Below are positions 1-6,573 of a DNA stretch of 7,412 bases, piece after piece; position 1 is the stretch's first letter; every line of letters begins with the position of its first letter. Source of the DNA: Chromatiaceae bacterium. GTDB lineage: Bacteria; Pseudomonadota; Gammaproteobacteria; Chromatiales; Chromatiaceae. Position numbers and translations under genes: made by a program. The notes under the pieces are model-generated. The model searched no databases. It saw only the letters and a program-made list of their open reading frames with translations, and was not told the origin of the DNA. The DNA lies in NCBI GenBank assembly GCA_016938795.1, contig JAFGTZ010000005.1:1-7412 (forward strand). Direction: 5' to 3'.

Positions 1-7
1 AGCCGGC

Positions 8-1741
8 TCACCCCTCGATGACATAGACCTCGACCCGGCGATTGCGCGCGCGCCCCTCGGCGGTGGCGTTGTCGGCCAGGGGGCGCGCCGGGCCGATGCC
101 CTCGGCCACCAGACGCTCGGAGGCGACGCCGCGCGCGATCAGCGCCTCGCGCACCGCCTCGGCACGCGCGGCGGATAGGCGTTTGTTGATATCTGCGCTG
201 CCAAGGCTGTCGCTGTGCCCCTCGATACGCAGACTGAGCGCCGGGTAGTCGGCCAGCAGGGCCGCAATGCGGTCAAGACTGGGTAGCTCGACGTCGGGCA
301 GGGTTGCGCCACCGGAAGGGAAACGCAGCTCGCTGTTGGCTAGGCGCAGCAACATGCCGCTCTCGGTGCTCAGGGCCCCGAGCTCGGCAAAGCGTTGATA
401 GAGCTGGCGCACCGCCTGACTTGCCTTGACGGACGCCTCGCGCTGCTCGGCCAGGGTGCGCTCCAACTCGGCGATGCGCGCCTCGGCGGTGTGCAGGCGC
501 GCCTCGCGCTCATCATTGGGTGCGGACGCGCGTGCGGCCTGGGCGACCAGGGTCTCGATTTCAGCTTGAAGCCGCCCGCGTTCGGCCTCGTGCTCGGCGC
601 GCAGCTCAGCCTTGCGCGCCTCCAGCGCCTCCAGCCGCGCGCGCTCCTCGGCCAGGGCGGATTCCAGCCCGGCCAGCGCCTCGGCGGCCTCGGCGCGGGC
701 CTGCTCCAGTGCGCGCCCGGCCTCGGTCAGCTCGGATTCGAGCGCCGCCAGCGCGGTTCGTTCGCGCGCCAGCTCAGTCTCCAGCTCGGCAATGCGCGCC
801 TCGCGCTGGGCGAGCTGCTCGCGCAGTTGCGCCACCTCTGACGCCTCGGCTTGGCCGGATAAGGATTCGGCCTGCTGGACCTCAAGGCGCTCGCGTTCGC
901 CCGCCTCGCTCGCGCGCACCTCGGCCAGCCGACTGTCCGCCGCGTCGAGACGCTCTTGCAGGGCAGCCAGCTCAACGCGCGCCTGCTCGCGTTCGGAGGC
1001 ACGCTCAGACTCGATCGCGTCGAGCGCGGCGCGTGCTTCGTCAAGCGCCGTCTGAAGCGCCGCTACATCCTCGGCGGCCGGCTCGGCACCCGGCTCAACT
1101 GCGTCGGTCTCGGCCTCGGGCAGCACGCCGGCCTCGCGCGCAATCTTCAGCAATTCCGCATCCATGGGGGTCAGGGTGGCGAGACGCACCCGTTCGTTGA
1201 GATGGCGCTCCAGCGTTTCGATGTGGGCGCGATGCTCGGCGGCGGTTTGGGCAATGACCTCACGCACCCCGGCCAGATCACCCTCCAGCTCGGCGATGCG
1301 GGCCTGGGCGGCGGCATGGCGCGACTCCAGCTCGGAGGCGGTAGCGGCGGCACGCTCGCGCTCGCTCGCCGCGCTCGTCAGTGCCTCGGCATGCAGGCGC
1401 TCCAGCTCGGCGTGCTCGCGCTCCAGCCTCTGGCGCGACTCGGCGAGCTGTGTCACCTGCCCCTCGCAGACCGCCAGCTCGCGCGCATGACGCTCGCCGA
1501 GTTCGCCCATCTCGGCATGCAGGGCATCGCGCTTGGCCTCGGCCTCGGCACAGCGCTGGTTGACCGCCTCGACATAGTGCCGCGCCTGCTCGACCTGGCC
1601 ATCCCTCTCGGCAAGCTGCGCCTTGAGCCGATCGTCATACCACTCGTAGAGCAGATAGACGCCGATCAGCGCAAAGAGCAGAAAGAAGGCAACCAATCTC
1701 CAAAACGCAAGGTCGCTGGAAGAATCTGAAGAATCGGACAT
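8..1741 (-). CDS. Membrane-anchored coiled-coil protein with C-terminal OmpA-like peptidoglycan-binding domain
   Basis: Seen (577-aa numbering): a Ser/Asp-rich N-terminus is followed by one hydrophobic segment (about residues 16-34) with no signal-peptidase-like site after it, so it is probably an uncleaved inner-membrane anchor. A long Ala/Glu/Arg/Leu-rich coiled coil covers about 35-440, broken by a Pro/Glu/Ala-rich stretch at about 189-224. It carries two cysteines (C64, C92). The last ~110 residues form an OmpA-like domain with GHSDS, LSAARAEAV, GIGPARPLADN and NRRVEVY motifs. D511 and R526 match the Asp/Arg pair that binds diaminopimelate in OmpA. Inferred: the anchor lies in the inner membrane and the rod and OmpA domain reach the peptidoglycan from the periplasmic side. 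The flanking charges do not settle the topology. The ATG at 1741 was chosen because it has a purine-rich GAGAAGAGA upstream; an in-frame TTG at 1789 (593 aa) has no ribosome binding site. The gene follows ackA by 57 nt and is probably in the same transcript. The exact role is unknown; the domain assignment is secure. Confidence 0.9.
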   Translation of the reverse strand: MSDSSDSSSDLAFWRLVAFFLLFALIGVYLLYEWYDDRLKAQLAERDGQVEQARHYVEAVNQRCAEAEAKRDALHAEMGELGERHARELAVCEGQVTQLAESRQRLEREHAELERLHAEALTSAASERERAAATASELESRHAAAQARIAELEGDLAGVREVIAQTAAEHRAHIETLERHLNERVRLATLTPMDAELLKIAREAGVLPEAETDAVEPGAEPAAEDVAALQTALDEARAALDAIESERASEREQARVELAALQERLDAADSRLAEVRASEAGERERLEVQQAESLSGQAEASEVAQLREQLAQREARIAELETELARERTALAALESELTEAGRALEQARAEAAEALAGLESALAEERARLEALEARKAELRAEHEAERGRLQAEIETLVAQAARASAPNDEREARLHTAEARIAELERTLAEQREASVKASQAVRQLYQRFAELGALSTESGMLLRLANSELRFPSGGATLPDVELPSLDRIAALLADYPALSLRIEGHSDSLGSADINKRLSAARAEAVREALIARGVASERLVAEGIGPARPLADNATAEGRARNRRVEVYVIEG

Positions 1742-1743
1742 CG

Positions 1744-1752
1744 TCTCTTCTC
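1744..1752 (-). promoter_or_regulatory. Purine-rich ribosome binding site for the OmpA-like gene
   Basis: GAGAAGAGA on the minus strand lies 2 nt upstream of the ATG at 1741, with its AGAAG part about 5-9 nt away. It is a weak Shine-Dalgarno match, but it is the reason for preferring this start over the in-frame TTG at 1789. Confidence 0.45.
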
Positions 1753-1798
1753 GCACGTCGGCGCTGGGCGCGGGGAACTTTTCAATCAAGTGCCGGAA

Positions 1799-3025
1799 TT
1801 ATGACCTATTTGAGTCCCCCGAGGCACCCGTGACGGTGGCCAGCGCCTGGCGGGCGATTTCCAGCTCCTCGTTGGTGGGGATGACCAGCAGCGCCACCTG
1901 GGCCTCGGGCGTCGAGATGGCCCGCTCGCCCGAAGCCCCCGCAGCATTGGCCTGATCGTCGAGGCGGATGCCGAGCGCCTCCAGTCCCGCACAGACGCGC
2001 GCGCGCAGCCGGTGGTCGTTCTCGCCGATACCGCCGGTAAAGACCAGCGCATCGACCCGACCCAGCAGCGCGTAATAGGCCCCGATGTATTTCTTGAGAC
2101 GATGCGCCATGACCTCGATCGCCAGCTCGGCGCGCGCATCCCCGGCCTCAGCCCGACGCCAGACCTCGCGCATATCGTTCGCGCCGCACAGACCGAGCAG
2201 ACCGCTCTCGCGGTTGAGGAGATGATCGAGCGCGGCGGCGTCATAGCCCAGATGCTCGCTGAGATAGATGAGCACGGCGGGGTCGATGTCGCCGCAGCGC
2301 GTGCCCATCACCAGCCCTTCGAGCGGGGTCAGGCCCATGGAGGTGTCGAGACAGCGGCCCGCGCGGATGGCCGTGGCGCTTGAGCCGTTGCCCAGATGCA
2401 GGGTGATGAGATTGCAGCCCTCGGGCGCGCGCCCGAGCACGGCCGCCGCGCGCCGCGCCACATATTGATGCGAGGTGCCATGAAAGCCATAGCGACGGAT
2501 GCGGTGCTCGCTGTAGAGCGCCTCGGGGATGGCGTAGCGGTAGGCGCTCGGCGGCATGCTCTGGTGAAAGGCGGTGTCGAACACTGCCACCGAGGGCACG
2601 CCGGGAAAGAGCGCGCGCGCCACCTCGATGCCGGCGAGATGCCCCGGATTGTGCAGGGGCGCCAGCGGGATGAGGGCGTGGAGCTTGGCCACCACCTGAT
2701 CGTCGATGACCACGGGCGCGCTAAAATCAGGGCCGCCATGCACCACCCGATGCCCGATGGCCGCAAGCTCCTCGACCGCCCCAAGCGCGCCCTGATCGCG
2801 CAGCGCGGCAAGAATCTGGTCGATGCCCGAGCCATGATCGGCCACGGCGCGCGTGGCGCGCTCTTCCCGAGGTTCTCCCTCGGCATCGAGCCAGCCCAGA
2901 CGCAGCTCGCCCTCGCTCTCGCCGATGCGCGCCACCAGCCCGAAGGCGATGGCGCTCCAGTCCTCGACGCGAAAGAGCTGATACTTGATCGAGGAGCTGC
3001 CCGAATTCAGAACCAGAACCTTCAT
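1799..3025 (-). CDS. ackA: Acetate kinase
   Basis: Acetate kinase catalyses the reversible transfer of phosphate between acetyl phosphate + ADP and acetate + ATP in the cytoplasm, the second step of the Pta-AckA pathway. Seen: 408 aa, close to the usual ~400. The N-terminal signature LNSGSSSIKYQLF includes N7. The second signature (YGFHGTSHQYV, with H182) and the LHLGNGSS phosphate-binding loop are intact. By alignment from memory with the Methanosarcina enzyme, R93, D150 (in FDTAFH), R243 (in GTRCGD) and E387 (in PTNEE) occupy the active-site positions, so the enzyme should be active. The start at 3025 has AGGAGG 7 nt upstream, and its ATG overlaps the pta stop codon as ATGA, which implies translational coupling to pta. 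No terminator-like hairpin with a T-run was seen before the downstream OmpA-like gene. A propionate kinase role is possible, but the pta partner makes acetate kinase far more likely. Confidence 0.98.
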   Translation of the reverse strand: MKVLVLNSGSSSIKYQLFRVEDWSAIAFGLVARIGESEGELRLGWLDAEGEPREERATRAVADHGSGIDQILAALRDQGALGAVEELAAIGHRVVHGGPDFSAPVVIDDQVVAKLHALIPLAPLHNPGHLAGIEVARALFPGVPSVAVFDTAFHQSMPPSAYRYAIPEALYSEHRIRRYGFHGTSHQYVARRAAAVLGRAPEGCNLITLHLGNGSSATAIRAGRCLDTSMGLTPLEGLVMGTRCGDIDPAVLIYLSEHLGYDAAALDHLLNRESGLLGLCGANDMREVWRRAEAGDARAELAIEVMAHRLKKYIGAYYALLGRVDALVFTGGIGENDHRLRARVCAGLEALGIRLDDQANAAGASGERAISTPEAQVALLVIPTNEELEIARQALATVTGASGDSNRS

Positions 3026-5151
3026 GCCTCATCCTCCTGGCTATCCCGCGCCGCCTCGTGCGCCTCATGCGCCTGTTGCGCCTGGATGGCGGTGATGGCC
3101 ACAGTGTTGACAATGTCAGTGACGGTGCAGCCGCGACTGAGATCGTTCACCGGCTTGTTGAGCCCCTGGAGCACCGGGCCGATGGCCACGGCGCCGGCGC
3201 TGCGCTGCACCGCCTTGTAGGTGTTGTTGCCGGTGTTGAGGTCGGGAAAGATGAGCACGCTGGCATGACCGGCCACCTCGCTCTCGGGCATCTTCGAGCG
3301 CGCCACCTCCACATCAACCGCCGCGTCATACTGGATCGGCCCCTCCAGCTTGAGATCGGGGCGGCGCTCGCGCGCAATGCGCACCGCCTCACGCACCCGC
3401 TCCACATCGGCGCCCTTACCCGAGCTGCCGCTCGAATAGGAGAGCATGGCCACGCGCGGCTCGATACCGAAGGCTGCCGCCGTGCCCGCCGAGGTGATGG
3501 CGATATCGGCCAGCTCCTCGGCGCTGGGATTGGGATTGACCGCGCAGTCGCCATAGACCAGCACCCGATCGGACAGACACATGAAAAAGACGCTGGACAC
3601 CAGCTTCACGCCCGGCTTGGTCTTGACTGTCTCGAAGGAGGGGCGAATGGTGTGCTGGGTGGTGTGGGCCGCCCCCGAGACCATGCCGTCGGCATCGCCG
3701 TGATACACCATGAGGGTGCCGAAATAGCTCACGTCCTCGACCACATCGAAGGCCATCTGCTCGGAGATGCCCTTGTGGGCGCGCAGCTCGTGATAGGTCT
3801 TGGCGTAGCGCGCACGCTCGGGCGCGCTGGCCGGGTCGATAATGCGGATCGTATCGAGCGTGAGGCCGAGCTCGCCGATGCGCCGGCGAATCTTGTCTGG
3901 ATCGCCAAGCAGGATGAGGTCGGCCACCTGGCGCAGGGCGAGAATCTCGGCCGCGCGCAGGATGCGCTCGTCCGTGCCCTCGGGCAGCACGATGCGTTGG
4001 CGTTGCGTCTTGGCGCGGCGGATAAGCTCGTACTCGAACATCAGCGGGGTAACCCGCTCGGAGTGATGCAGGGCGATGCGCTTGCGCAGATCCTCGACAT
4101 CCACATGGCGCTCGAAGAGACCGAGCGCGGCGGCCATCTTGCGCTCGTCATCGGGCAGGATGCCGGCCTCGATGCGACCGAGCGCCATGGCGGTGGAGAA
4201 GGTGTCGGTCTCGACGCAGAGAATGGCCACCTTGGTGCGGCGCAGACCGTCGATGAGACGCTGCACCGTCTCGGCTGGGCGCAGTCCACCGGTGAGCAGC
4301 AGACCGGCCACGCGCGGAAAGGCGGCGGAGACATCGGCGGCAAGGCTGGCGAGGATGATGTCGGAGCGATCCCCGGGCGTCACCATGAGACAGCCGTCCT
4401 CGACATAGCCAAGAAAATCAGGCACCTCCATGGCGGCGATCTTGTAGTTTGTCACCACTTGATTGAGCGCGTCGGCATCGCCGCGCAGCAGATCGGCGCC
4501 GAGCGCAAGCCGAATCTCGCCCATGGTTGGCATACCCAGCGTCGGCTGCTCGGACAGCACATAGACGTTCTCGGTCTCGCTGAGCAGATCGCGCGCGCGC
4601 GCCTCGACGAGATCGAGCGCCTCGGAATCGACGCCGTTGACGATGGTGGCCAGAAAATCGGCGCCGCGTTCGCGCATCAGCTCGTGGGTGATGTGCAGCG
4701 CGTCAACGGCCTCCTGCGGGGTGCGCCCGAAGCCCTTGACCACCGCCACCAGACTACAGCCAAAGTGATTGGCCAGATCGACGTTGAAGCCGAATTCGAG
4801 CGAGGGGATGAGGCCGTTGTAGTCGGTGCCCGCGCACAGCACCAGATCGCAGCGCTCCTCCAGCATCTTGTATTTGTTGAGGATGAGCTTGAGCAGCTCG
4901 TCATAGCGCCCGCTGCCGATGAGCTGGCGCGCGGTCTCGACCGTGCAGCCATAGAGCATTTCATCGGGGAAGGGCAGCTCGTAGCGGGTGCGGATCAGGG
5001 TGGTGAGGCCGTCCTGGTCGCTGCCACGCGGCGCAAAGGGCCGAAAGAAGCCCACCTTGCGGCTCACCGCCGAGAGCAGCTCCATGAAGCCGAGCACCAC
5101 GACCGACTTGCCACTGCCGGCGCCGGCGCCGGCGATATAGATGCTTTGCAT
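3022..5151 (-). CDS. pta: Phosphate acetyltransferase, long form with P-loop and DRTGG domains
   Basis: Converts acetyl-CoA + phosphate to acetyl phosphate + CoA in the cytoplasm, feeding AckA. Seen (709-aa numbering; E. coli Pta is 714 aa): an N-terminal dethiobiotin-synthetase-like P-loop domain with AGAGAGSGKS at about 7-16; a DRTGG regulatory domain at about 212-329 containing GDRSD; and the catalytic PTA/PTB domain at about 369-691, with VLPEGTDERILRAA, FPDLNTGNNTYKA and NDLSRG motifs. S672, R673 and D679 match the catalytic Ser-Arg-Asp of Methanosarcina Pta. A short His/Ala/Glu-rich tail (692-709) extends past the conserved end. The start at 5151 is chosen because AAGGAG lies 5 nt upstream; an in-frame ATG at 5169 (715 aa) has no ribosome binding site. 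It is first in the probable pta-ackA-OmpA-like operon. The P-loop lysine is present here, whereas E. coli Pta, as I recall it, lacks it, so nucleotide binding by the N-terminal domain is plausible. Confidence 0.98.
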   Translation of the reverse strand: MQSIYIAGAGAGSGKSVVVLGFMELLSAVSRKVGFFRPFAPRGSDQDGLTTLIRTRYELPFPDEMLYGCTVETARQLIGSGRYDELLKLILNKYKMLEERCDLVLCAGTDYNGLIPSLEFGFNVDLANHFGCSLVAVVKGFGRTPQEAVDALHITHELMRERGADFLATIVNGVDSEALDLVEARARDLLSETENVYVLSEQPTLGMPTMGEIRLALGADLLRGDADALNQVVTNYKIAAMEVPDFLGYVEDGCLMVTPGDRSDIILASLAADVSAAFPRVAGLLLTGGLRPAETVQRLIDGLRRTKVAILCVETDTFSTAMALGRIEAGILPDDERKMAAALGLFERHVDVEDLRKRIALHHSERVTPLMFEYELIRRAKTQRQRIVLPEGTDERILRAAEILALRQVADLILLGDPDKIRRRIGELGLTLDTIRIIDPASAPERARYAKTYHELRAHKGISEQMAFDVVEDVSYFGTLMVYHGDADGMVSGAAHTTQHTIRPSFETVKTKPGVKLVSSVFFMCLSDRVLVYGDCAVNPNPSAEELADIAITSAGTAAAFGIEPRVAMLSYSSGSSGKGADVERVREAVRIARERRPDLKLEGPIQYDAAVDVEVARSKMPESEVAGHASVLIFPDLNTGNNTYKAVQRSAGAVAIGPVLQGLNKPVNDLSRGCTVTDIVNTVAITAIQAQQAHEAHEAARDSQEDEA
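3033..3038 (-). promoter_or_regulatory. Ribosome binding site of ackA inside the 3' end of pta
   Basis: A full AGGAGG Shine-Dalgarno on the minus strand sits 7 nt before the ackA ATG and within the last codons of pta. Together with the ATGA overlap this supports reinitiation by ribosomes finishing pta, giving coordinated amounts of the two enzymes. Confidence 0.85.
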
Positions 5152-5156
5152 CGCGT

Positions 5157-5162
5157 CTCCTT
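5157..5162 (-). promoter_or_regulatory. Ribosome binding site that sets the pta start
   Basis: AAGGAG on the minus strand, 5 nt before the ATG at 5151. It lies inside the longer alternative reading frame that begins at 5169, so it argues for the shorter 709-aa Pta. Confidence 0.85.
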
Positions 5163-5186
5163 CAGACATGCAGACATGGCGAAGCG

Positions 5187-5207
5187 GGCGGCGACGGATT
5201 CGCCGCC
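5187..5207 (-). repeat. Inverted repeat, possible stem-loop in the pta leader
   Basis: GGCGGCGA and TCGCCGCC form a perfect 8-bp stem around a 5-nt loop, ending 35 nt upstream of the pta ATG. No T-run follows it on the minus strand, so it is not a standard intrinsic terminator. It could be a messenger-RNA leader hairpin or a protein-binding dyad. Confidence 0.5.
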
Positions 5208-5268
5208 TCGATCAGGCTGCCAAGGTAGCAGATTCGGCGCCGCTCGGGATGAGCGCGAGATGACAGAT

Positions 5269-5283
5269 CGCGGCCAGGCCGCG
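5269..5283. repeat. 15-bp palindrome, possible operator
   Basis: CGCGGCC-A-GGCCGCG is a perfect dyad with 7-bp arms around one central base. The spacing is too tight for a hairpin, but it suits a dimeric DNA-binding protein. It lies between the pta and Uma2-family starts. In GC-rich DNA such a dyad can also arise by chance. Confidence 0.4.
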
Positions 5284-5317
5284 CACTCGGGCGCGTCCAT
5301 CACCCGATCGCAACCGC

Positions 5318-5323
5318 TATACT
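5318..5323 (+). promoter_or_regulatory. Candidate -10 element for the Uma2-family gene
   Basis: TATACT matches the sigma-70 -10 consensus at 5 of 6 positions and stands out in GC-rich surroundings. Transcription would start near 5330, leaving a leader of about 29 nt before the ATG at 5359. No convincing -35 hexamer lies 16-18 nt upstream. Confidence 0.35.
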
Positions 5324-5345
5324 CTGCCTTCATGACCGCCCCACC

Positions 5346-5349
5346 GGAG
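5346..5349 (+). promoter_or_regulatory. Ribosome binding site that favours the 5359 start
   Basis: GGAG lies 9 nt before the ATG at 5359. The earlier in-frame ATG at 5332 has no such motif and is only 8 nt from the candidate -10 element. Confidence 0.5.
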
Positions 5350-5358
5350 TCTTCGCAG

Positions 5359-6000
5359 ATGCGCGCACCCGCCGTCACGTCCCAGCCTCGGTCTCCGCGC
5401 CATGCGCCGCCCTTTGCGCCTCTCGCGCTGCATGTTCCGGCGGCGCTCGAACTCGATGACGCGCGGCTTTTTCTGTTCTGCCAGGCCAACCGCAGTCTGC
5501 GCATCGAGCGCAGCGCCACTGGAGACCTCGACATCATGCCGCCAACCGGAGCCGAAACGGGCGCCCGCAACGCCGAGCTCATCGCACAATTTCAGCGCTG
5601 GGCAAGGGACGACGGCCAAGGCATCCTGTTCGATTCATCGACCGGCTTCCTGCTCCCCAATGGCGCCATGCGCTCGCCCGATCTTGCCTGGGTGCGACGC
5701 AGCCGTCTGGCCACGCTCAGCGCCGAGCAAAAGCGCGGCTTCCTGCCGCTCGCCCCGGATGTGCTCATCGAGCTGGCCTCGGCCAGCGACGACAGCCGCC
5801 AGCTGCACGAGAAGATGCTCGAATGGCGCGCCAATGGCGCCGCGCTCGGCTGGCTGATCCTGCCCGAGACTCGGCAGGTGTGGCGCTATGTGCCCGAGCA
5901 CGAACCCGGCTGTCTCGATCATCCGGCGCGGCTTGAGGCGGCGGACCTGCTGCCGGGACTGAGCCTGCAACTGGCCCGGATCTGGGAGACGGATTTCTAG
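5359..6000 (+). CDS. Uma2-family (DUF820) putative PD-(D/E)XK endonuclease-like protein
   Basis: Seen: 213 aa from the ATG at 5359, which has GGAG 9 nt upstream; the in-frame ATG at 5332 would give 222 aa. After a Pro/Arg-rich N-terminus of ~30 residues, the protein shows the Uma2 pattern: LRIERSATGDLDIMPPTG, then FDSSTGFLLPNGAMRSPDLAWV, PDVLIELAS, an EKMLEW lysine helix, GWLILPETRQVWRY, and a final LLPGLSLQLARIW. Candidate catalytic residues of the PD-(D/E)XK fold are D108, E138 and K152 (213-aa numbering), all present. Known: the family is abundant in cyanobacteria and some other bacteria and is nuclease-like by fold, but its cellular role is largely unestablished. It stands alone between pta and nudE with no partner gene, and ends 4 nt from the convergent nudE. 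The usual SPS after the catalytic Glu reads SAS here. The family call is confident; nuclease activity is inferred. Confidence 0.88.
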   Translation: MRAPAVTSQPRSPRHAPPFAPLALHVPAALELDDARLFLFCQANRSLRIERSATGDLDIMPPTGAETGARNAELIAQFQRWARDDGQGILFDSSTGFLLPNGAMRSPDLAWVRRSRLATLSAEQKRGFLPLAPDVLIELASASDDSRQLHEKMLEWRANGAALGWLILPETRQVWRYVPEHEPGCLDHPARLEAADLLPGLSLQLARIWETDF

Positions 6001-6004
6001 CGAT

Positions 6005-6562
6005 TCAGACGCTGCACCGCCTGCCGAGCGCGCGCAGCGCGAGAAAGAGCGCGGCGATGGAGCGCGCCTCGTTAAAATCCTCGCGCGCAAGCAGGGCGTC
6101 GAGATCCTTGAGCGACCAGGGCACCACCTCGATGGGTTCGGGCTCGTCGCCCTCGCGGCGGCTCGGATAGAGATCCTCGGCCAGCACGATGAGGCTGTGG
6201 TGGGCGATGTAGCCCGGCACCAGCGAAACCCGGTCGATGAGGCGCAGACGCCGCGCGCCCTGGCCGGTTTCCTCCTCAAGCTCGCGCCCGGCGGCGGCCA
6301 GCGCCTCCTCGCCCGGCTCCACCACGCCCTTGGGGAAGCCCAGCTCGTAGCGCTCGCTGCCGGCGCCGTATTCGCGAATCAGCAGCAGCGTCTCGGCATC
6401 GAGCAGGGGCACGATGAGCACCGAATCGCGCCCGCCCGGAATGCGCTCATAGGTGCGCCGCGCGCCGTTCGAAAATTCCAGTTCGAGCTGTTCAACGCGA
6501 AAGACGCGGGTTTGGGCAAGCTGGCGGCGTTCGAGTATCTTGGGTGGCATTCTGGCTGACAT
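6005..6562 (-). CDS. nudE: ADP-compound hydrolase NudE (Nudix family)
   Basis: NudE of E. coli hydrolyses ADP-ribose, diadenosine polyphosphates such as Ap3A, and NADH, yielding AMP. Seen: 185 aa, close to the E. coli length. The Nudix box (G-x5-E-x7-REUxEExGU) spans residues 79-101: GVVEPGE, then REL at 93-95 and the paired glutamates before TG. The final box position is Gln (Q101) instead of the usual hydrophobic residue. NudE-like stretches include LELEFSNGARRTYER, IREYGAGSERYELGFPKG, EGDEPEPIEVVPW and the C-terminal FNEARSIAALFL, all closely resembling the E. coli protein as I remember it. The start at 6562 has GGAG 7 nt upstream; an internal ATG at 6550 lacks one. It is divergent from yrfG across 72 nt, the same pairing as in E. 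coli, and its end faces the Uma2-family gene 4 nt away. Substrate preference is inferred from similarity. Confidence 0.95.
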   Translation of the reverse strand: MSARMPPKILERRQLAQTRVFRVEQLELEFSNGARRTYERIPGGRDSVLIVPLLDAETLLLIREYGAGSERYELGFPKGVVEPGEEALAAAGRELEEETGQGARRLRLIDRVSLVPGYIAHHSLIVLAEDLYPSRREGDEPEPIEVVPWSLKDLDALLAREDFNEARSIAALFLALRALGRRCSV

Positions 6563-6569
6563 TGCAACG

Positions 6570-6573
6570 CTCC
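6570..6573 (-). promoter_or_regulatory. Ribosome binding site of nudE
   Basis: GGAG on the minus strand, 7 nt before the ATG at 6562; it decides between this start and the internal ATG at 6550. Confidence 0.65.

Larger units (their letters stand above)
5163..5358. promoter_or_regulatory. Divergent intergenic/leader region between pta and the Uma2-family gene
   Basis: This interval should hold the promoters for pta (leftward) and the Uma2 gene (rightward). Visible structures are a tandem 8-bp repeat CAGACATG at 5163-5178; an 8-bp inverted repeat with a 5-nt loop at 5187-5207; a 5-bp inverted repeat (CGCTC/GAGCG) at 5241-5255; a 15-bp dyad at 5269-5283; and a TATACT hexamer at 5318-5323. No good -35/-10 pair was found on the minus strand for pta. 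Which structures are functional cannot be told from one sequence. Confidence 0.5.

Noticed and set aside
956..1729. A 257-codon plus-strand open frame opposite the OmpA-like gene
   Set aside because: It lies in the same codon-aligned antisense register; the Leu/Gly-rich product is the reverse reading of Ala/Glu/Arg codons, with no recognisable domain.
8..1741. Low-complexity GC-rich repeats in the coiled-coil gene as a DNA-level repeat array
   Set aside because: The recurring CAGCTCGGCGATGCG-like words follow from repeated Ala-Glu-Leu-Glu codons with irregular spacing, not from a regular tandem array or CRISPR.
1742..1789. TTG start giving a 593-aa form of the OmpA-like protein
   Set aside because: It has no ribosome binding site, and the added 16 residues precede the Ser/Asp-rich start; the ATG at 1741 has a purine-rich site.
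2396..3220. A 274-codon plus-strand open frame opposite ackA and the end of pta
   Set aside because: It is antisense to two well-supported genes, codon-aligned with ackA, and has no family similarity.
3058..6000. A 980-codon plus-strand open frame that runs antisense through pta and into the Uma2-family gene
   Set aside because: Its codons coincide exactly with the pta codons read in reverse, so a stop needs a TTA, CTA or TCA codon in pta. These are avoided in this GC-rich genome. Only the part from 5332/5359 onward has family similarity.
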